A stretch of DNA of 64,000 bases from JAEZHK01 sp964575255 (GCA_964575255.1 CAZNPZ010000003.1:66681-130680), one strand, 5' to 3'; positions 43,372 through 52,791 are shown, counted from the stretch's first letter. Translations and numbers: made by a program. Notes: generated by a model not told the origin, from the sequence alone.

Positions 43372-43764
43372 TCAGAAATGAACCACCCTCGTCGCCCCGC
43401 CGAACGCGTAGAATCGGACCGTCGCGTTGGAGAGATAGAAGACCTGCATGTTGCCGTCGTCGGCTTTGTACATCCTCTGGAGGGAGGGATAGGCGTCCAA
43501 CATGTGCCGCTTCGCCTCGATCCGGTCGTCTTCCACGGCGACAGCCTCGACGCGCAGCCACCGGTCGCCGATGGTTGCGCTGAGCTCCACCCTGGGGTTC
43601 GCGGCGATCTGCTTGGAAACATTCTTGACCTTGCCGGTCTGGATGGTAAGGCGATCCTCGAAGATGTCCACCGTGCCGAACGGACGAACCCTCGGTTGGT
43701 CTCCTTCGACCGTGGCCAGATAGTACGTACCGCACTGCTTCAGGAATTCATAGACTTCCCTCAC
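43372..43764 (-). CDS. Pyridoxamine 5'-phosphate oxidase-like flavoprotein
   Basis: 130 residues, a short split-barrel flavoprotein. YYLATVEGDQPRVRPFGTVDIFEDRLTIQTGKVKNVSKQI is the FMN-binding first half; ELSATIGDRWLRVEAVAV follows. These small proteins reduce various substrates or bind heme and are not true PdxH. Start ATG 43762-43764 has GGAGGGATG upstream. First of a three-gene series with DUF2871 and TetR. The 263 bp upstream, to the phosphorylase stop, show no gene. Confidence 0.88.
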   Translation of the reverse strand: MREVYEFLKQCGTYYLATVEGDQPRVRPFGTVDIFEDRLTIQTGKVKNVSKQIAANPRVELSATIGDRWLRVEAVAVEDDRIEAKRHMLDAYPSLQRMYKADDGNMQVFYLSNATVRFYAFGGATRVVHF

Positions 43765-44027
43765 GATACATCCCTCCGTTCAGTTCATGGTAGTGAAAAC
43801 AGTATCCAATACGCTTCGAGGGCGCAAACAATGAGCGGAATCCGTAGCGTCTCCATCTTTCGATCAGTGCGATGTCTTCCTGCATTTCTCGCGCCTCGCC
43901 CCGGTTCAGCACAGGAAGTATTCTGTTGCGTACAGTGTACCTCTTTTCCCATTTTAAGGCAATGGGCCGCCCAAAAAGAAGACTGGCCCGCCTTATCGGC
44001 AGGCCGGATCGGTATGCGTAAATTGGT

Positions 44028-46463
44028 TTATCCGATGCGTACCCGGACATGGTGCTTTTCGCCGGGGTGCTCCGGGATCGGCAGCAGGTTCCCGGCAAGA
44101 GGTACGCCGTCCAGCTCCACGGTGAGCGGCGCTTTCTCGCCGCCCGCGCGATTCACGATGGTGATATGATAGATCGCATCCCGGAATTTCCGGGTGACGG
44201 ACAGCGTTTCGATGGACGAGGGCAGGCACGGGTCGATCATGAGGCCGTCATACTGGGGCTTGATGCCCAGAATCGCCTGAGACACGCAGAAGAAGCTCCA
44301 CGCGGCGGTGCCGGTCAGCCAACTGTTCTTGGCTTCGCCGTGGCGCGGCGCGTACGGCCCAGCAATCATCTGAGGATACACATAGGGTTCCGTTCTGTGA
44401 AGCGCCTGGTCCTCCGTATAACTGGGGCAGGTGCGCCGGTACACGTCAAACGCGCGGTCGCCGTGACCCAGTTCCGTCTCCGCGATGACGATCCAGGGGT
44501 TGTTGTGGCAGAAGACGCCGCCGTTCTCCTTGTATCCCGGCGGGTAGGAGCTGATCTCGCCCAGTTCCAGATGGTAGCGCGTATAGGGCGGCGTGTGGAT
44601 CGCGATGCCATGCGGGCCTAAAAGCCGCGCAAGCACCGAATCGAGTGCCCGCTGCGCCAATCCTTCTTTGACGCCGATGCCCGCCATCACGCAGAAGCCC
44701 TGCGGCTCGATGAAAATCTGCCCTTCCTCGCATTCTCGGCTGCCCACCTTGTTACCCAGCGCGTCGTAGGCGCGCAGGAACCATTCCCCGTCCCAGCCGT
44801 GCTCCAGCACGGTCCTCGACATGCGCGCCTTTTCGGCGAGCGCGAACGCCGCTTCGTCCGGGAACCCCGCACGGCGGAAAAGCTCGGCGTAATCGTCCGC
44901 GACCGCCACGTACATGGCGGCGATGAACACGGATTCCGCGATGCCGCTGTCGAAGTTCTGGCAGGTCTGAAAGCTCTCGCCGGGCGTCTTTGAGAAGCAG
45001 TTGAGGTTCAGACAATCGTTCCAGTCGGCGCGGCCGATCAGCGGCAGGCCGTGCGGGCCGAGGTGATCTGCGGTGTAGTGGAACGAGCGGCGAAGGTGTT
45101 CGAGCAATGCCGCCCGATCCGAAGGGTTGGAGTCAAATGGCACGTTTTCGTCCAGAATGCCGTAGTCGCCGGTCTCCTTGATGTAGGCCGCGGTGCCGAA
45201 GATCAGCCATAGCGGGTCGTCGTTGAAGCCGCTGCCGACGTCCATGTTTCCGAGCTTGGTCAGCGGCTGGTATTGGTGGTAGGCGCTGCCGTCGGGGAAC
45301 TGGGTGGCGGCGATGTCGAGAATTCGCTCCCGCGCGCGCTTCGGGATCAGGTGCACGAAGCCCAGAAGATCCTGCGTCGAGTCTCGGAAACCCATGCCGC
45401 GGCCGATGCCCGACTCGAAATAGGAGGCCGAGCGCGACATGTTGAAGGTGACCATGCACTGGTACTGGTTCCAGACGTTCACCATCCGATCCAGCTTTTC
45501 GTCGCCGCTTTGGATCTGATAGCTGGACAGAAGTTCGCGCCAGTATGCCTTGAGTTCCGAAAGCGCCGCGTCAAACTGCGCGTCTGTTTGGAATGCGTTC
45601 AGGAGCGCCCTGGCCGGAGCTTTGTTGACCACGCCGGGGGATGCGAACTTTTCCGCTTCCGGATTCTCGCAGTATCCCAGTAGGAAGATCAGGTTTTGCG
45701 TTTCGCCGGGGGCGAGTGTCAGGCGGATTCGGTGCGCGCCGATGGGCGCCCAGCCGCTGGCGACGGAGTTGGAAGTCTGATCCTGAAGCACCGCGTCGGG
45801 CGATTCAAACCCGTTGTACAGACCGAAAAACGCTTCCCGGTCGGTGTCGAAGCCGTCCGTCTCATGGTTGACCGCCCAGACCGCGTAGTGGTTGCGACGC
45901 TCGCGGTACTCCGTCACATGGTAGATCGCGCCCGGCTCAACTTCCACCTCGCCGGTTGAGAAATTGCGCTGGAAGTTGGTCATGTCGTCCATCGCGTTCC
46001 ACAGGCAGAATTCGACGACGCCGTATACGCTGATTTCCTTAGGCGCATCCGACAGGTTTTTCAGCTTCAGCCTGGCAACCTGCGCGGTGCGGCCTCGGGG
46101 GACAAGAAGCGTCTCCTCAGCCATCAGACCGTCTTTTTTGCCAAGGATTACGGAATATCCCAGCCCGTGGCGGCATTCGTAATGGTCGAGCGCCGTCTTG
46201 ACCGGCTTCCAGCCGGGGTTCCAGACGGAAGCACCGTCCCGGATGTAAAAGTACGTGCCACCGGCGTCGGCGGGCAGGTTGTTGTAGCGGTAGCGGGTCA
46301 GCCGCAGGAGGCGCGCGTCGCGGTAGAAGCTGTACCCACCGGACGTGTTGGAGAGGAGCGAAAAAAAGTCCTCGCTGCCCAGGTAGTTGATCCAGGGGGA
46401 CGGTGTATCCGGTCGGGTGATCACGTATTCGCGCTGGGTGTCGTCAAAGTGGCCGAAATCCAT
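44028..46463 (-). CDS. Cellobiose phosphorylase (GH94)
   Basis: 811 residues, the normal size. It splits cellobiose with phosphate to glucose-1-phosphate and glucose in the cytoplasm, saving one ATP over hydrolysis. Blocks: N-terminal FGHFDDTQREYVITRPDTPSPWINYLG, GIGRGMGFRDSTQDLLGF, IGRADWNDCLNLN with the general acid Asp, and LNCFSKTPGESFQTCQ, which is typical of cellobiose rather than longer cellodextrin phosphorylases. Its promoter (46531-46559) has a LacI-type operator between start of transcription and AGGAGG. Divergent from the LacI regulator and the GH1 enzyme. Confidence 0.93.
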   Translation of the reverse strand: MDFGHFDDTQREYVITRPDTPSPWINYLGSEDFFSLLSNTSGGYSFYRDARLLRLTRYRYNNLPADAGGTYFYIRDGASVWNPGWKPVKTALDHYECRHGLGYSVILGKKDGLMAEETLLVPRGRTAQVARLKLKNLSDAPKEISVYGVVEFCLWNAMDDMTNFQRNFSTGEVEVEPGAIYHVTEYRERRNHYAVWAVNHETDGFDTDREAFFGLYNGFESPDAVLQDQTSNSVASGWAPIGAHRIRLTLAPGETQNLIFLLGYCENPEAEKFASPGVVNKAPARALLNAFQTDAQFDAALSELKAYWRELLSSYQIQSGDEKLDRMVNVWNQYQCMVTFNMSRSASYFESGIGRGMGFRDSTQDLLGFVHLIPKRARERILDIAATQFPDGSAYHQYQPLTKLGNMDVGSGFNDDPLWLIFGTAAYIKETGDYGILDENVPFDSNPSDRAALLEHLRRSFHYTADHLGPHGLPLIGRADWNDCLNLNCFSKTPGESFQTCQNFDSGIAESVFIAAMYVAVADDYAELFRRAGFPDEAAFALAEKARMSRTVLEHGWDGEWFLRAYDALGNKVGSRECEEGQIFIEPQGFCVMAGIGVKEGLAQRALDSVLARLLGPHGIAIHTPPYTRYHLELGEISSYPPGYKENGGVFCHNNPWIVIAETELGHGDRAFDVYRRTCPSYTEDQALHRTEPYVYPQMIAGPYAPRHGEAKNSWLTGTAAWSFFCVSQAILGIKPQYDGLMIDPCLPSSIETLSVTRKFRDAIYHITIVNRAGGEKAPLTVELDGVPLAGNLLPIPEHPGEKHHVRVRIG

Positions 46464-46482
46464 GAAGATTCCTCCTGAATCC

Positions 46483-46496
46483 CGAAATCGTTTTCG
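46483..46496. promoter_or_regulatory. LacI-type operator upstream of cellobiose phosphorylase
   Basis: CGAAATCGTTTTCG, a near-palindrome with a central CG as in LacI/CcpA sites, placed 20 bp before the phosphorylase start codon. A second copy lies at 46716. Confidence 0.72.
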
Positions 46497-46530
46497 TAAA
46501 AGGCTGCAATAAACGATGGAAGTTTACAAC

Positions 46531-46559
46531 ATCATAGCGCATATGCGAAAGAATATCAA
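46531..46559 (-). promoter_or_regulatory. Promoter of cellobiose phosphorylase
   Basis: Minus strand -35 TTGATA at 46554-46559, 17-nt spacer, -10 TATGAT at 46531-46536. The spacer contains the palindrome CGCATATGCG. Confidence 0.65.
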
Positions 46560-46686
46560 GTGTCAATGTGGCAGAATCGCGTTATTCCTGGAATATTTTC
46601 CAACAGAAAGAGAAGATATTCGACCAGCCTCGCTGAAGCCGTTTCATGGGGGATCAAAACGCGCGGCGGAAACTGGGTATTGCATT

Positions 46687-46715
46687 TTGTCAATTCATCG
46701 CGTATACTTTATTGT
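46687..46715 (+). promoter_or_regulatory. Promoter of the lacI-bgl operon
   Basis: -35 TTGTCA at 46687-46692, 17-nt spacer, -10 TATTGT at 46710-46715. The operator at 46716-46729 begins right after the -10 box. Confidence 0.6.
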
Positions 46716-46729
46716 CGAAAACGATTTAG
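46716..46729. promoter_or_regulatory. LacI-type operator at the regulator's own promoter
   Basis: CGAAAACGATTTAG, which read on the other strand matches the 46483 site (CGAAATCGTTTTCG) at 12 of 14 positions. Its place over the transcription start suggests repression by the LacI protein encoded next to it. Confidence 0.72.
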
Positions 46730-46766
46730 AGTCGACGCGTGTTTGGCGTGGGAGAGAGAGGGAACG

Positions 46767-47792
46767 ATGACCGTGACGATCCGCGAATTATCCCAGAAAT
46801 GCGGCCTCTCGGTTTCCACAGTCAGTAAAGCGCTGAACGGTTACAGCGACGTCAGCGAGGAGACGCGCGAACTGGTTCGGTCGCTGGCGAAGGAATTGGG
46901 CTATCGGCCCAATTCGCTGGCGCGCGCGCTCAAGACCAACCGTACGTTCAACCTGGGCGTGCTGTTTGTGGACGACAACCAGAGTGGCCTGACCCACAAC
47001 TACTTCGCTGCGGTGCTGGACAGCTTCAAGGTGGAAGCGGAGCGCCGGGGCTACGACATCACGTTCATCAACCACAACATCGGCAAAACCAACATGACTT
47101 ACCTGGAGCACTGCCGTTACCGCAACGTGGACGGCGTGTGCCTGGCCTGCGTCGACTTTCAGGCGCCGGAGGTTGTGGAACTGGTGTCCGGCGATATTCC
47201 ATCCGTCACCATCGATCACCTGTTCAACAACCGCACCTGCATCCAGTCGGAGAACCGGCAGGGCGTTCAGGAACTGGTGCGTTATGTGTACGGCAAGGGT
47301 CACCGGAACATCGCCTATGTACACGGACACAAATCCGCCGTTACGGACATCCGTGTGACCGCGTTCCTGCGCGTGATGAACGATCTGGGCCTCGCGGTGC
47401 CGGATGAGTTTTTACAGCAGGGGATGTACCACGACCCCGCCGCCACCTATCAGGTGGTCAGGCGCATGCTGGCCGCGTCCAGACGCCCAAGCTGCATCCT
47501 GATGCCGGACGATTACGCCGCGCTGGGCGGGATCGAGGCGGCTTCGGACGCGGGTCTGCGCATCCCGGAAGATCTGTCGATCACCGGCTTTGACGGCATC
47601 AAACTGATTCAGCGCCTGTCGCCCCGGATCACCACCATCGCGCAGGATACCGAACGGATCGGGCAGGAGGCGGCGAGGCAGCTGGTGCACCTGATCGAGA
47701 AACCCAGAACCACCTATCCGGAAATCATCTCCATCCCCACCTGGCTGATCCCCGGCGAGACCGTCCGGGACATTGGCGCGGCGGGGCGCTGA
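46767..47792 (+). CDS. LacI family transcription regulator
   Basis: 341 residues. N-terminal helix-turn-helix TIRELSQKCGLSVSTVSKALNG (~3-24) and hinge LGYRPNSLARALKT; periplasmic-binding-like sugar domain follows with LSITGFDGIKLIQRLSPRITTIAQDTERIG. ATG 46767 is chosen (GAGAGGG upstream). Two matching operators, one on its own promoter and one on that of cellobiose phosphorylase, mark the regulon. It lies 43 bp before the GH1 gene, so the inducer is probably cellobiose or a related beta-glucoside. Confidence 0.93.
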   Translation: MTVTIRELSQKCGLSVSTVSKALNGYSDVSEETRELVRSLAKELGYRPNSLARALKTNRTFNLGVLFVDDNQSGLTHNYFAAVLDSFKVEAERRGYDITFINHNIGKTNMTYLEHCRYRNVDGVCLACVDFQAPEVVELVSGDIPSVTIDHLFNNRTCIQSENRQGVQELVRYVYGKGHRNIAYVHGHKSAVTDIRVTAFLRVMNDLGLAVPDEFLQQGMYHDPAATYQVVRRMLAASRRPSCILMPDDYAALGGIEAASDAGLRIPEDLSITGFDGIKLIQRLSPRITTIAQDTERIGQEAARQLVHLIEKPRTTYPEIISIPTWLIPGETVRDIGAAGR

Positions 47793-47835
47793 CGGCGATT
47801 TCATCCATTGAAGCGTAAGCACGGGAGGGAAACCA

Positions 47836-49188
47836 ATGGGCTTTCCAAAGGATTTTGTCTGGGGCGTTGCCATGTCCGCATACCAGATCGAAGGCGCGGC
47901 GGATGTGGAAAAGGGGCAGAGTGTCTGGGACGCTTTCAGCCGCAGGCCGGGAAGCGTGTTCGGCGGCCATACCGGGGACGTCGCCTGCGACCATTATCAC
48001 CGCTATCAGGAAGATTTGACGCTGATGGCGGAACTGGGCGTTAAGAACTACCGCTTCTCCGTCAATTGGCCTAGGCTCCTGCCGGACGGAACCGGGAAGC
48101 CCGGCGAGGCGGGGCTCGCGTTCTACGACCGATTGATTGACGGCATGCTCGCGCGCGGCATAACGCCCTGGATGACGCTGTTCCATTGGGAGTACCCGAT
48201 GGCGCTTCAGGCGCGCGGCGCGTGGGAAAACCCGGACAGCCCGAAATGGTTCGCGGAGTACGCGGCGCTTGTAGCCCGCCGCTACGGCGACCGGGTGAAG
48301 AACTTCTTCACGCTCAACGAGCCCCAATGCTTCATTGGCCTGGGCTATTGCACGGGGGAACACGCGCCCGGCATCAGGCTGCCGCTCGACGCGACCATCC
48401 CGATGAGCCACCACGCGCTCCTGGCGCACGGCCTCGCGGTACAGGCGATCCGCGCGGGCGCGCCCGGCGCGAAAGTCGGCTATGTGCCCTGCGCCTCGCC
48501 TGCCTATCCGGCGTCGGATTCATCGGAAGACGTCGAAGCCGCGCGCAGCGCGTACTTCTCGGTGCCGGAAGACCCCGCGCGCTGGTTCTGGAACGTGTCC
48601 TGGTGGAGCGACCCGGCAATCCTCGGCCGCTACCCCGAGGACGGGCTGCGGTTGTATGGAAAGTACCTGCCCAAGGGCTACGAGAACGACCTCCCGACGA
48701 TCCGACAAAAGCTCGACTATTACGGCCAGAACATCTATCACGGGCAGAAGTTCAAGGCGGGGCCGAACGGGCCTGAAGAGGTCGCGCAGCCCTTGGGATC
48801 GCCCAAAACCGCGATGAATTGGCCGGTCACCCCGGAATGCCTGTATTGGGGGCCGAAATTCCTGTGTGAGCGGTACGGCTTGCCCCTCGTCATCGCGGAG
48901 AACGGGATGTCCGACCTGGACGCCATTTCTGTGGACGGGTGCGTACACGACCCGGCGCGGCAGAACTACCTTGGCCGCTATCTCAGGGCGCTAAAGCGCG
49001 CGGCGGAGGACGGCGTACCGGTGGCCGGATACTTCCACTGGAGCTTTCTGGACAACTTCGAGTGGGCGTATGGGTACAATGACCGCTTCGGCCTGGTGTA
49101 CGTCGATTTCGAGACTCAGACTCGTCAGCCCAAGGATTCGGCGTTCTGGTATAAGGCCGTTATGGAGACAAATGGCGAAACCTTATAA
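47836..49188 (+). CDS. bglA: GH1 beta-glucosidase
   Basis: 450 residues, normal for the family. GFPKDFVWGVAMSAYQIEGA is the GH1 N-terminal signature. The acid/base Glu is in FFTLNEPQC (~163) and the nucleophile Glu is in LVIAENGMSD (~354). DNFEWAYGYNDRFGLVYVDF near the end shapes the sugar pocket. No phospho-site signature (Ser/Lys/Tyr of 6-phospho-beta-glucosidases) is clear, so free beta-glucosides such as cellobiose are the likely substrates. Start ATG has GGGAGGG. Same transcript as lacI. Confidence 0.94.
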   Translation: MGFPKDFVWGVAMSAYQIEGAADVEKGQSVWDAFSRRPGSVFGGHTGDVACDHYHRYQEDLTLMAELGVKNYRFSVNWPRLLPDGTGKPGEAGLAFYDRLIDGMLARGITPWMTLFHWEYPMALQARGAWENPDSPKWFAEYAALVARRYGDRVKNFFTLNEPQCFIGLGYCTGEHAPGIRLPLDATIPMSHHALLAHGLAVQAIRAGAPGAKVGYVPCASPAYPASDSSEDVEAARSAYFSVPEDPARWFWNVSWWSDPAILGRYPEDGLRLYGKYLPKGYENDLPTIRQKLDYYGQNIYHGQKFKAGPNGPEEVAQPLGSPKTAMNWPVTPECLYWGPKFLCERYGLPLVIAENGMSDLDAISVDGCVHDPARQNYLGRYLRALKRAAEDGVPVAGYFHWSFLDNFEWAYGYNDRFGLVYVDFETQTRQPKDSAFWYKAVMETNGETL

Positions 49189-49194
49189 AATCAA

Positions 49195-49230
49195 AACAGC
49201 GCCCGGCTTAAAACGGGCGCTGTTTCGCGT
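49195..49230. terminator. Terminator between bglA and the second histidine kinase gene
   Basis: AACAGCGCCCG (49195-49205) pairs with CGGGCGCTGTT (49214-49224), then TCGCGTTTT; A-rich before it, so it can work in both directions for these convergent genes. Confidence 0.75.
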
Positions 49231-49231
49231 T

Positions 49232-51052
49232 TTAGGTGTCCGTTGGCTCCGCCGCTTCGGGCAGCGAGAAGGTGAACGTGGAACCTTCGCCCAACCTGGT
49301 GTCCACCCAGATCGTGCCGCCCATCAGTTCGACGACCAGTTTCGCGATGGAAAGGCCCAGACCGGTGCCTGATGTGCGCATGCGGGACTTGTCCGCCTTA
49401 TAGAACCGCTCCCAGATATAGGGGAGGTCGACGGGGTCGATGCCCGCGCCGGTGTCCGCGACCGAGAGCAGCACCCTGCCGCCGTCCCGCCGCGAGGAGA
49501 GCGTGACCGTTCCACCCGGCGGCGTGAAACTGAGCGCGTTGTCCATGAGGATAATCAGAACCTGCAGAATGCGGTCCTCGTTTCCCATTGCCATCAGGTC
49601 TTCCGCAGCCTCGACGCGGATCTCGACGTTCGCCTCGGCGGCGCGGCCCATCATCCGGTGACGAGCGCTCTCCAAGATGCCCAAAGGGTTCATCGGCTCC
49701 AGTTCGAGCTTGATGCGACCCTCCTGCAGTCGGCTCAGGTCCAGCATTTCGCCGATCAGCTTTTCAAGCCGGAGCGATTCCTGATAGATGACCTGATAGC
49801 ACTGCTGGCGCTCCGCCTCGGTTTCAATATAACCGTCCAGAAGCGGTTCCGCCATGCCCCGGATGCCAGTCAGCGGCGTGCGAAGTTCGTGCGAGATGTT
49901 CGCGATGTAATCCCTGCGCATCTGCTCCAGCCGCTCGGCTTCGGAGATGTCCCGGAGCAGGCAGACCGCGCCGATCGTCGCGCCGTCGCCCTCGGTGTGG
50001 ATGGGGGAGGCGGCGGCCTCGATGATCCGATCCTTGATTATGAAGCGGCTGACCACCCGCTCGTCTCCATCCGACGCGCTTTTCAGCATCTCGGTCAGCT
50101 TCTGGCGGATGGACTGCGATTCCTCCGAGCGAGGCGGAAGCGCGAGCAGGCTCAGCGCCGCGCCGTTGTGGTGCACGACGCGGCCCTCGCGGTCTACGGC
50201 GATGATGCCCTCGCCGATGGAGGACAGTACCTTTTCCAGTTTGCTCTTTTCCTCGTTCAGATTGCTGATGACGGTGGACAATCTGCCGGACAGAAGGTTC
50301 AGCGTAATGCCAAGCTGCCCGATCTCATCGTTCTGTCGGATGCCTACGCGCTCCCCATAGTAGCCCTCTGCCATCCGCGCCGCGGTGCGGTTGAGCGCGG
50401 TCAGCGGCTGCGTGATGCGGCGGCTGAACACATAGGCGACGCAGACGGCGATGCTCCCGGCGATCAGGAACGCGATGAGCATCAGGCGGATCACGCTCGC
50501 GCTGGCCATGCTGACCTCGCGGATTGTCCTGCACAGGAGCACAGCGCCCATGGTAGCCCCGCTGGCGTCCTTGATCGGCGCCCCGGCGAAGACCATCTCG
50601 TCCTGCATGAAGTCGAGTTTCCTGACGTCGACGGCGGTTTTTCCGGCAAGCAGCGATTCGAGAAGCTGCTGATCCAGCGAGTCGATCACGTCCAGCATCT
50701 CGAAGTCCTGTGGGTCGCCCTGATTGTACAGATCCGGCCTGCGCCGATCTGGAACCTGACGCGCATTCATATCGCTGTCCACATAGATGATTTTCGCGTT
50801 GGTCAGCGTCTGGATTTCACCGATGCGCGGAAGATCCAGCACGCGGGAGAACCCTCCAGGCCGTTGAATCATTTTGGTCAATGTTTCGGCTTTGCCCAGC
50901 AGATCCTGTTTATTGGAGCGAATCATGTACGTGCGCAAAAGCGCGTAACTTACGACGCCTGTCAAAAGGATGATGACAAGCGTTACGGCCAGGTATCCGC
51001 TCAAAAGCTTTATGAATATGGAACCGCCTGCGCGTCTACGGATTGATTTCAA
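49232..51052 (-). CDS. PhoR-like sensor histidine kinase with HAMP and PAS
   Basis: About 606 residues. Membrane helices at ~15-38 and ~180-203 flank an external sensor region. Then HAMP (RRITQPLTALNRTAARMAEGYYGER), PAS (VLSSIGEGIIAVDREGRVVHHN), HisKA (YIANISHELRTPLTGIRGMAEPLLDG) and HATPase_c (IILMDNALSFTPPGG, SVADTGAGIDPVDLPYIWERF, GTGLGLSIAKLV). The TTG at 51050-51052 is the likely start: it overlaps the response regulator stop by 17 bp, and no ATG lies between it and the first helix. The order is that of PhoR/WalK kinases. Confidence 0.88.
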   Translation of the reverse strand: MKSIRRRAGGSIFIKLLSGYLAVTLVIILLTGVVSYALLRTYMIRSNKQDLLGKAETLTKMIQRPGGFSRVLDLPRIGEIQTLTNAKIIYVDSDMNARQVPDRRRPDLYNQGDPQDFEMLDVIDSLDQQLLESLLAGKTAVDVRKLDFMQDEMVFAGAPIKDASGATMGAVLLCRTIREVSMASASVIRLMLIAFLIAGSIAVCVAYVFSRRITQPLTALNRTAARMAEGYYGERVGIRQNDEIGQLGITLNLLSGRLSTVISNLNEEKSKLEKVLSSIGEGIIAVDREGRVVHHNGAALSLLALPPRSEESQSIRQKLTEMLKSASDGDERVVSRFIIKDRIIEAAASPIHTEGDGATIGAVCLLRDISEAERLEQMRRDYIANISHELRTPLTGIRGMAEPLLDGYIETEAERQQCYQVIYQESLRLEKLIGEMLDLSRLQEGRIKLELEPMNPLGILESARHRMMGRAAEANVEIRVEAAEDLMAMGNEDRILQVLIILMDNALSFTPPGGTVTLSSRRDGGRVLLSVADTGAGIDPVDLPYIWERFYKADKSRMRTSGTGLGLSIAKLVVELMGGTIWVDTRLGEGSTFTFSLPEAAEPTDT

Positions 51053-51740
51053 ATCGGTATCCGACTCCCCATACGGTTTTGATGTCCCAGGGATTGCCGC
51101 TCTGGCAGAGTTTCGCGCGGATGCGCTTGATGTGGCTGTCCACCGCGCGGGTATCGCCCAGGAAGTCATAGCCCCAGATGCTCTGCAGAAGGTGCTCCCG
51201 GCTGAATACCATGCCCGGATTGGAGGACAACGTCCACAGAATTTCGATCTCCTTGGGCGTACAGGGCACGACCTGACCGCCCAGCTTCACGATAAACGCG
51301 CCCATGTCGATGTCAAGGTTACTGACCACCAGGTGCTTGCTCTTTTCCTCTTCCTTGAGTTCATACATCCGGCGAAGCACCGCTTTGACGCGGGCCAGCA
51401 CCTCGCGCGGGCTGAAGGGCTTGGTGATGTAGTCGTCCGCGCCCAGTTCCAGCCCCAGGAGTTTGTCAAACTCCTCGCCCTTCGCCGTCAGCATGATGAT
51501 GGGCAGCGTCGAGAATTTTCTAACCTCGCGGCAGACCACGAGGCCGTCCATCTTGGGCATCATGATGTCCAGCAGCATCATGTCGGGCCGCGACTGCCGA
51601 ACCTGTTTGACGGCGTCCTCGCCGTCGTAGGCGGAGAGGGTCTGGTACCCCTCGCGCCGGAAATATGTTGAAAGCGACTGGTGCACATGCACGTCGTCGT
51701 CCGCGATCAGCACGCGGTATCCGCTCCTGGCCTCCTCCAT
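51036..51740 (-). CDS. OmpR/PhoB-type response regulator (second system)
   Basis: 234 residues. Receiver: DDDVHVHQS acidic pocket, phospho-Asp in MMLLDIMMPKMDGL, KPFSPREVLARV. C-terminal winged helix: ILWTLSSNPGMVFSREHLLQSIWGYDFLGDTRAVDSHIKRIRAKL. It leads the kinase gene with translational overlap. It is close in sequence to the regulator at 12614, so the two systems are paralogues. Start ATG has GGAGGTGCC. Confidence 0.94.
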   Translation of the reverse strand: MEEARSGYRVLIADDDVHVHQSLSTYFRREGYQTLSAYDGEDAVKQVRQSRPDMMLLDIMMPKMDGLVVCREVRKFSTLPIIMLTAKGEEFDKLLGLELGADDYITKPFSPREVLARVKAVLRRMYELKEEEKSKHLVVSNLDIDMGAFIVKLGGQVVPCTPKEIEILWTLSSNPGMVFSREHLLQSIWGYDFLGDTRAVDSHIKRIRAKLCQSGNPWDIKTVWGVGYRFEINP

Positions 51741-51864
51741 ACTGGCACCTCCTCAGAATCATGATCACATCGTACCGGAATTGTTCGGCGAAAATGTGTC
51801 AGACCCGGAAATAAAGATGCGTTTCTTTGTTGATTCGGGGTGCTCCGCCAAATAATTACGGCGA

Positions 51865-52620
51865 TTATGTGTCGCCCTTCGTTTCGGTTTTGGAGTCTGT
51901 AACGGGCGATTCGTTCTGCGCGGGTGCGGCGGGTTCCGGCTCGACGAGGCGGCCCGGAGGCGCTTCGTACCAGGCGCGGTTTGCGCGCGCGGCCTCAGCG
52001 TGGGCGTCGGCGATGATTTCGGTCGCTCGTCCCAATGCCTTCTTCAGCGTTTCATGCGCCTGATCCAACCGCTGTTGCGACATCGCGCGCAGGTTTTCGG
52101 CTTCCTCATTGGCATGGCGCATGATTTCGATATACTCCGCGTCCGCGCGGCTGGAGACGGTATAGGCATAGTCCTTGGCGTCCCGTACGATGCGCGCGGC
52201 TTCCAGCCGCGCGCCGGTAAGAAACGCAGTCTCGTCCACCTGCATCCGCTCCAACTGGTCGACGCGTGTCCTGGCCAGCGCCAGCTGATTCTGGTTTTCC
52301 GCGATCTGACGGTCTTTCTCCCGCTCCAGCGCCGCGAGCGCCGCGCGCTTGTCCTCCTCCGCCTTTTGGATGCTTTCTTCCGCCTTCGCGGCCTTGTCCT
52401 CCGCCAATTTCAGCTTTTGCTCGTGCGCCTCCAGCGCCTCCTGCGCGAACTGTCCGGAACGGTTGGCGATCCTGAGGCCGATGGCGAGGAATATCACAAC
52501 CAACAATAGCGCATCGCCTACCAGCAGGATCTGCCACGGTTCGGCCGCCGATACGACTTTCTGCGCGCCTGCGTAAAAGTTCACAGCAAATTGTTGAATG
52601 GATTCAACCACGTTTTCCAT
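51865..52620 (-). CDS. Coiled-coil membrane protein of unknown function
   Basis: 251 residues. One membrane helix (~31-50) is followed by long Ala/Glu/Lys/Gln-rich coiled coil (~55-215), ending in a Pro/Glu-rich tail. The pattern (AEDKAAKAEESIQKAEEDKR, ARLEAARIVRDAKDYAYTVSSRADAEYIEIMRHANEEAENL) recalls DivIVA-like or ATP-synthase-b-like proteins of Gram-positive cells, but no defining motif is present. ATG 52618-52620 is chosen (GAGGGCG upstream) over an in-frame start 60 bp earlier. It may have a structural part in division or envelope shape; this is inference. Confidence 0.72.
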   Translation of the reverse strand: MENVVESIQQFAVNFYAGAQKVVSAAEPWQILLVGDALLLVVIFLAIGLRIANRSGQFAQEALEAHEQKLKLAEDKAAKAEESIQKAEEDKRAALAALEREKDRQIAENQNQLALARTRVDQLERMQVDETAFLTGARLEAARIVRDAKDYAYTVSSRADAEYIEIMRHANEEAENLRAMSQQRLDQAHETLKKALGRATEIIADAHAEAARANRAWYEAPPGRLVEPEPAAPAQNESPVTDSKTETKGDT

Positions 52621-52791
52621 TGCGTTCGCCCTCTCTTTATGGCAACCTCTGTGCCATGAATTTAACACTTGTCCCGACATCTGTCAAGCCGCGGTTTCGA
52701 CCGGTTTTGTGGCGAAGCGATGAATTCTTGTGCGGAGGAATCTTGTCAAAAGAATGGGAAAGCGGTATGATAGGTGCCGGAGGTGGAACGC

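Noticed and set aside
43765..44027. Hidden gene between the PNPOx-like and cellobiose phosphorylase genes
   Set aside because: The only open frame there (minus, to 44098) overlaps the phosphorylase end and has no start signal or family match.
49658..51046. Long plus-strand open frame (462 codons) opposite the second histidine kinase
   Set aside because: Same reason: the kinase on the other strand has every expected motif, and this frame matches nothing.
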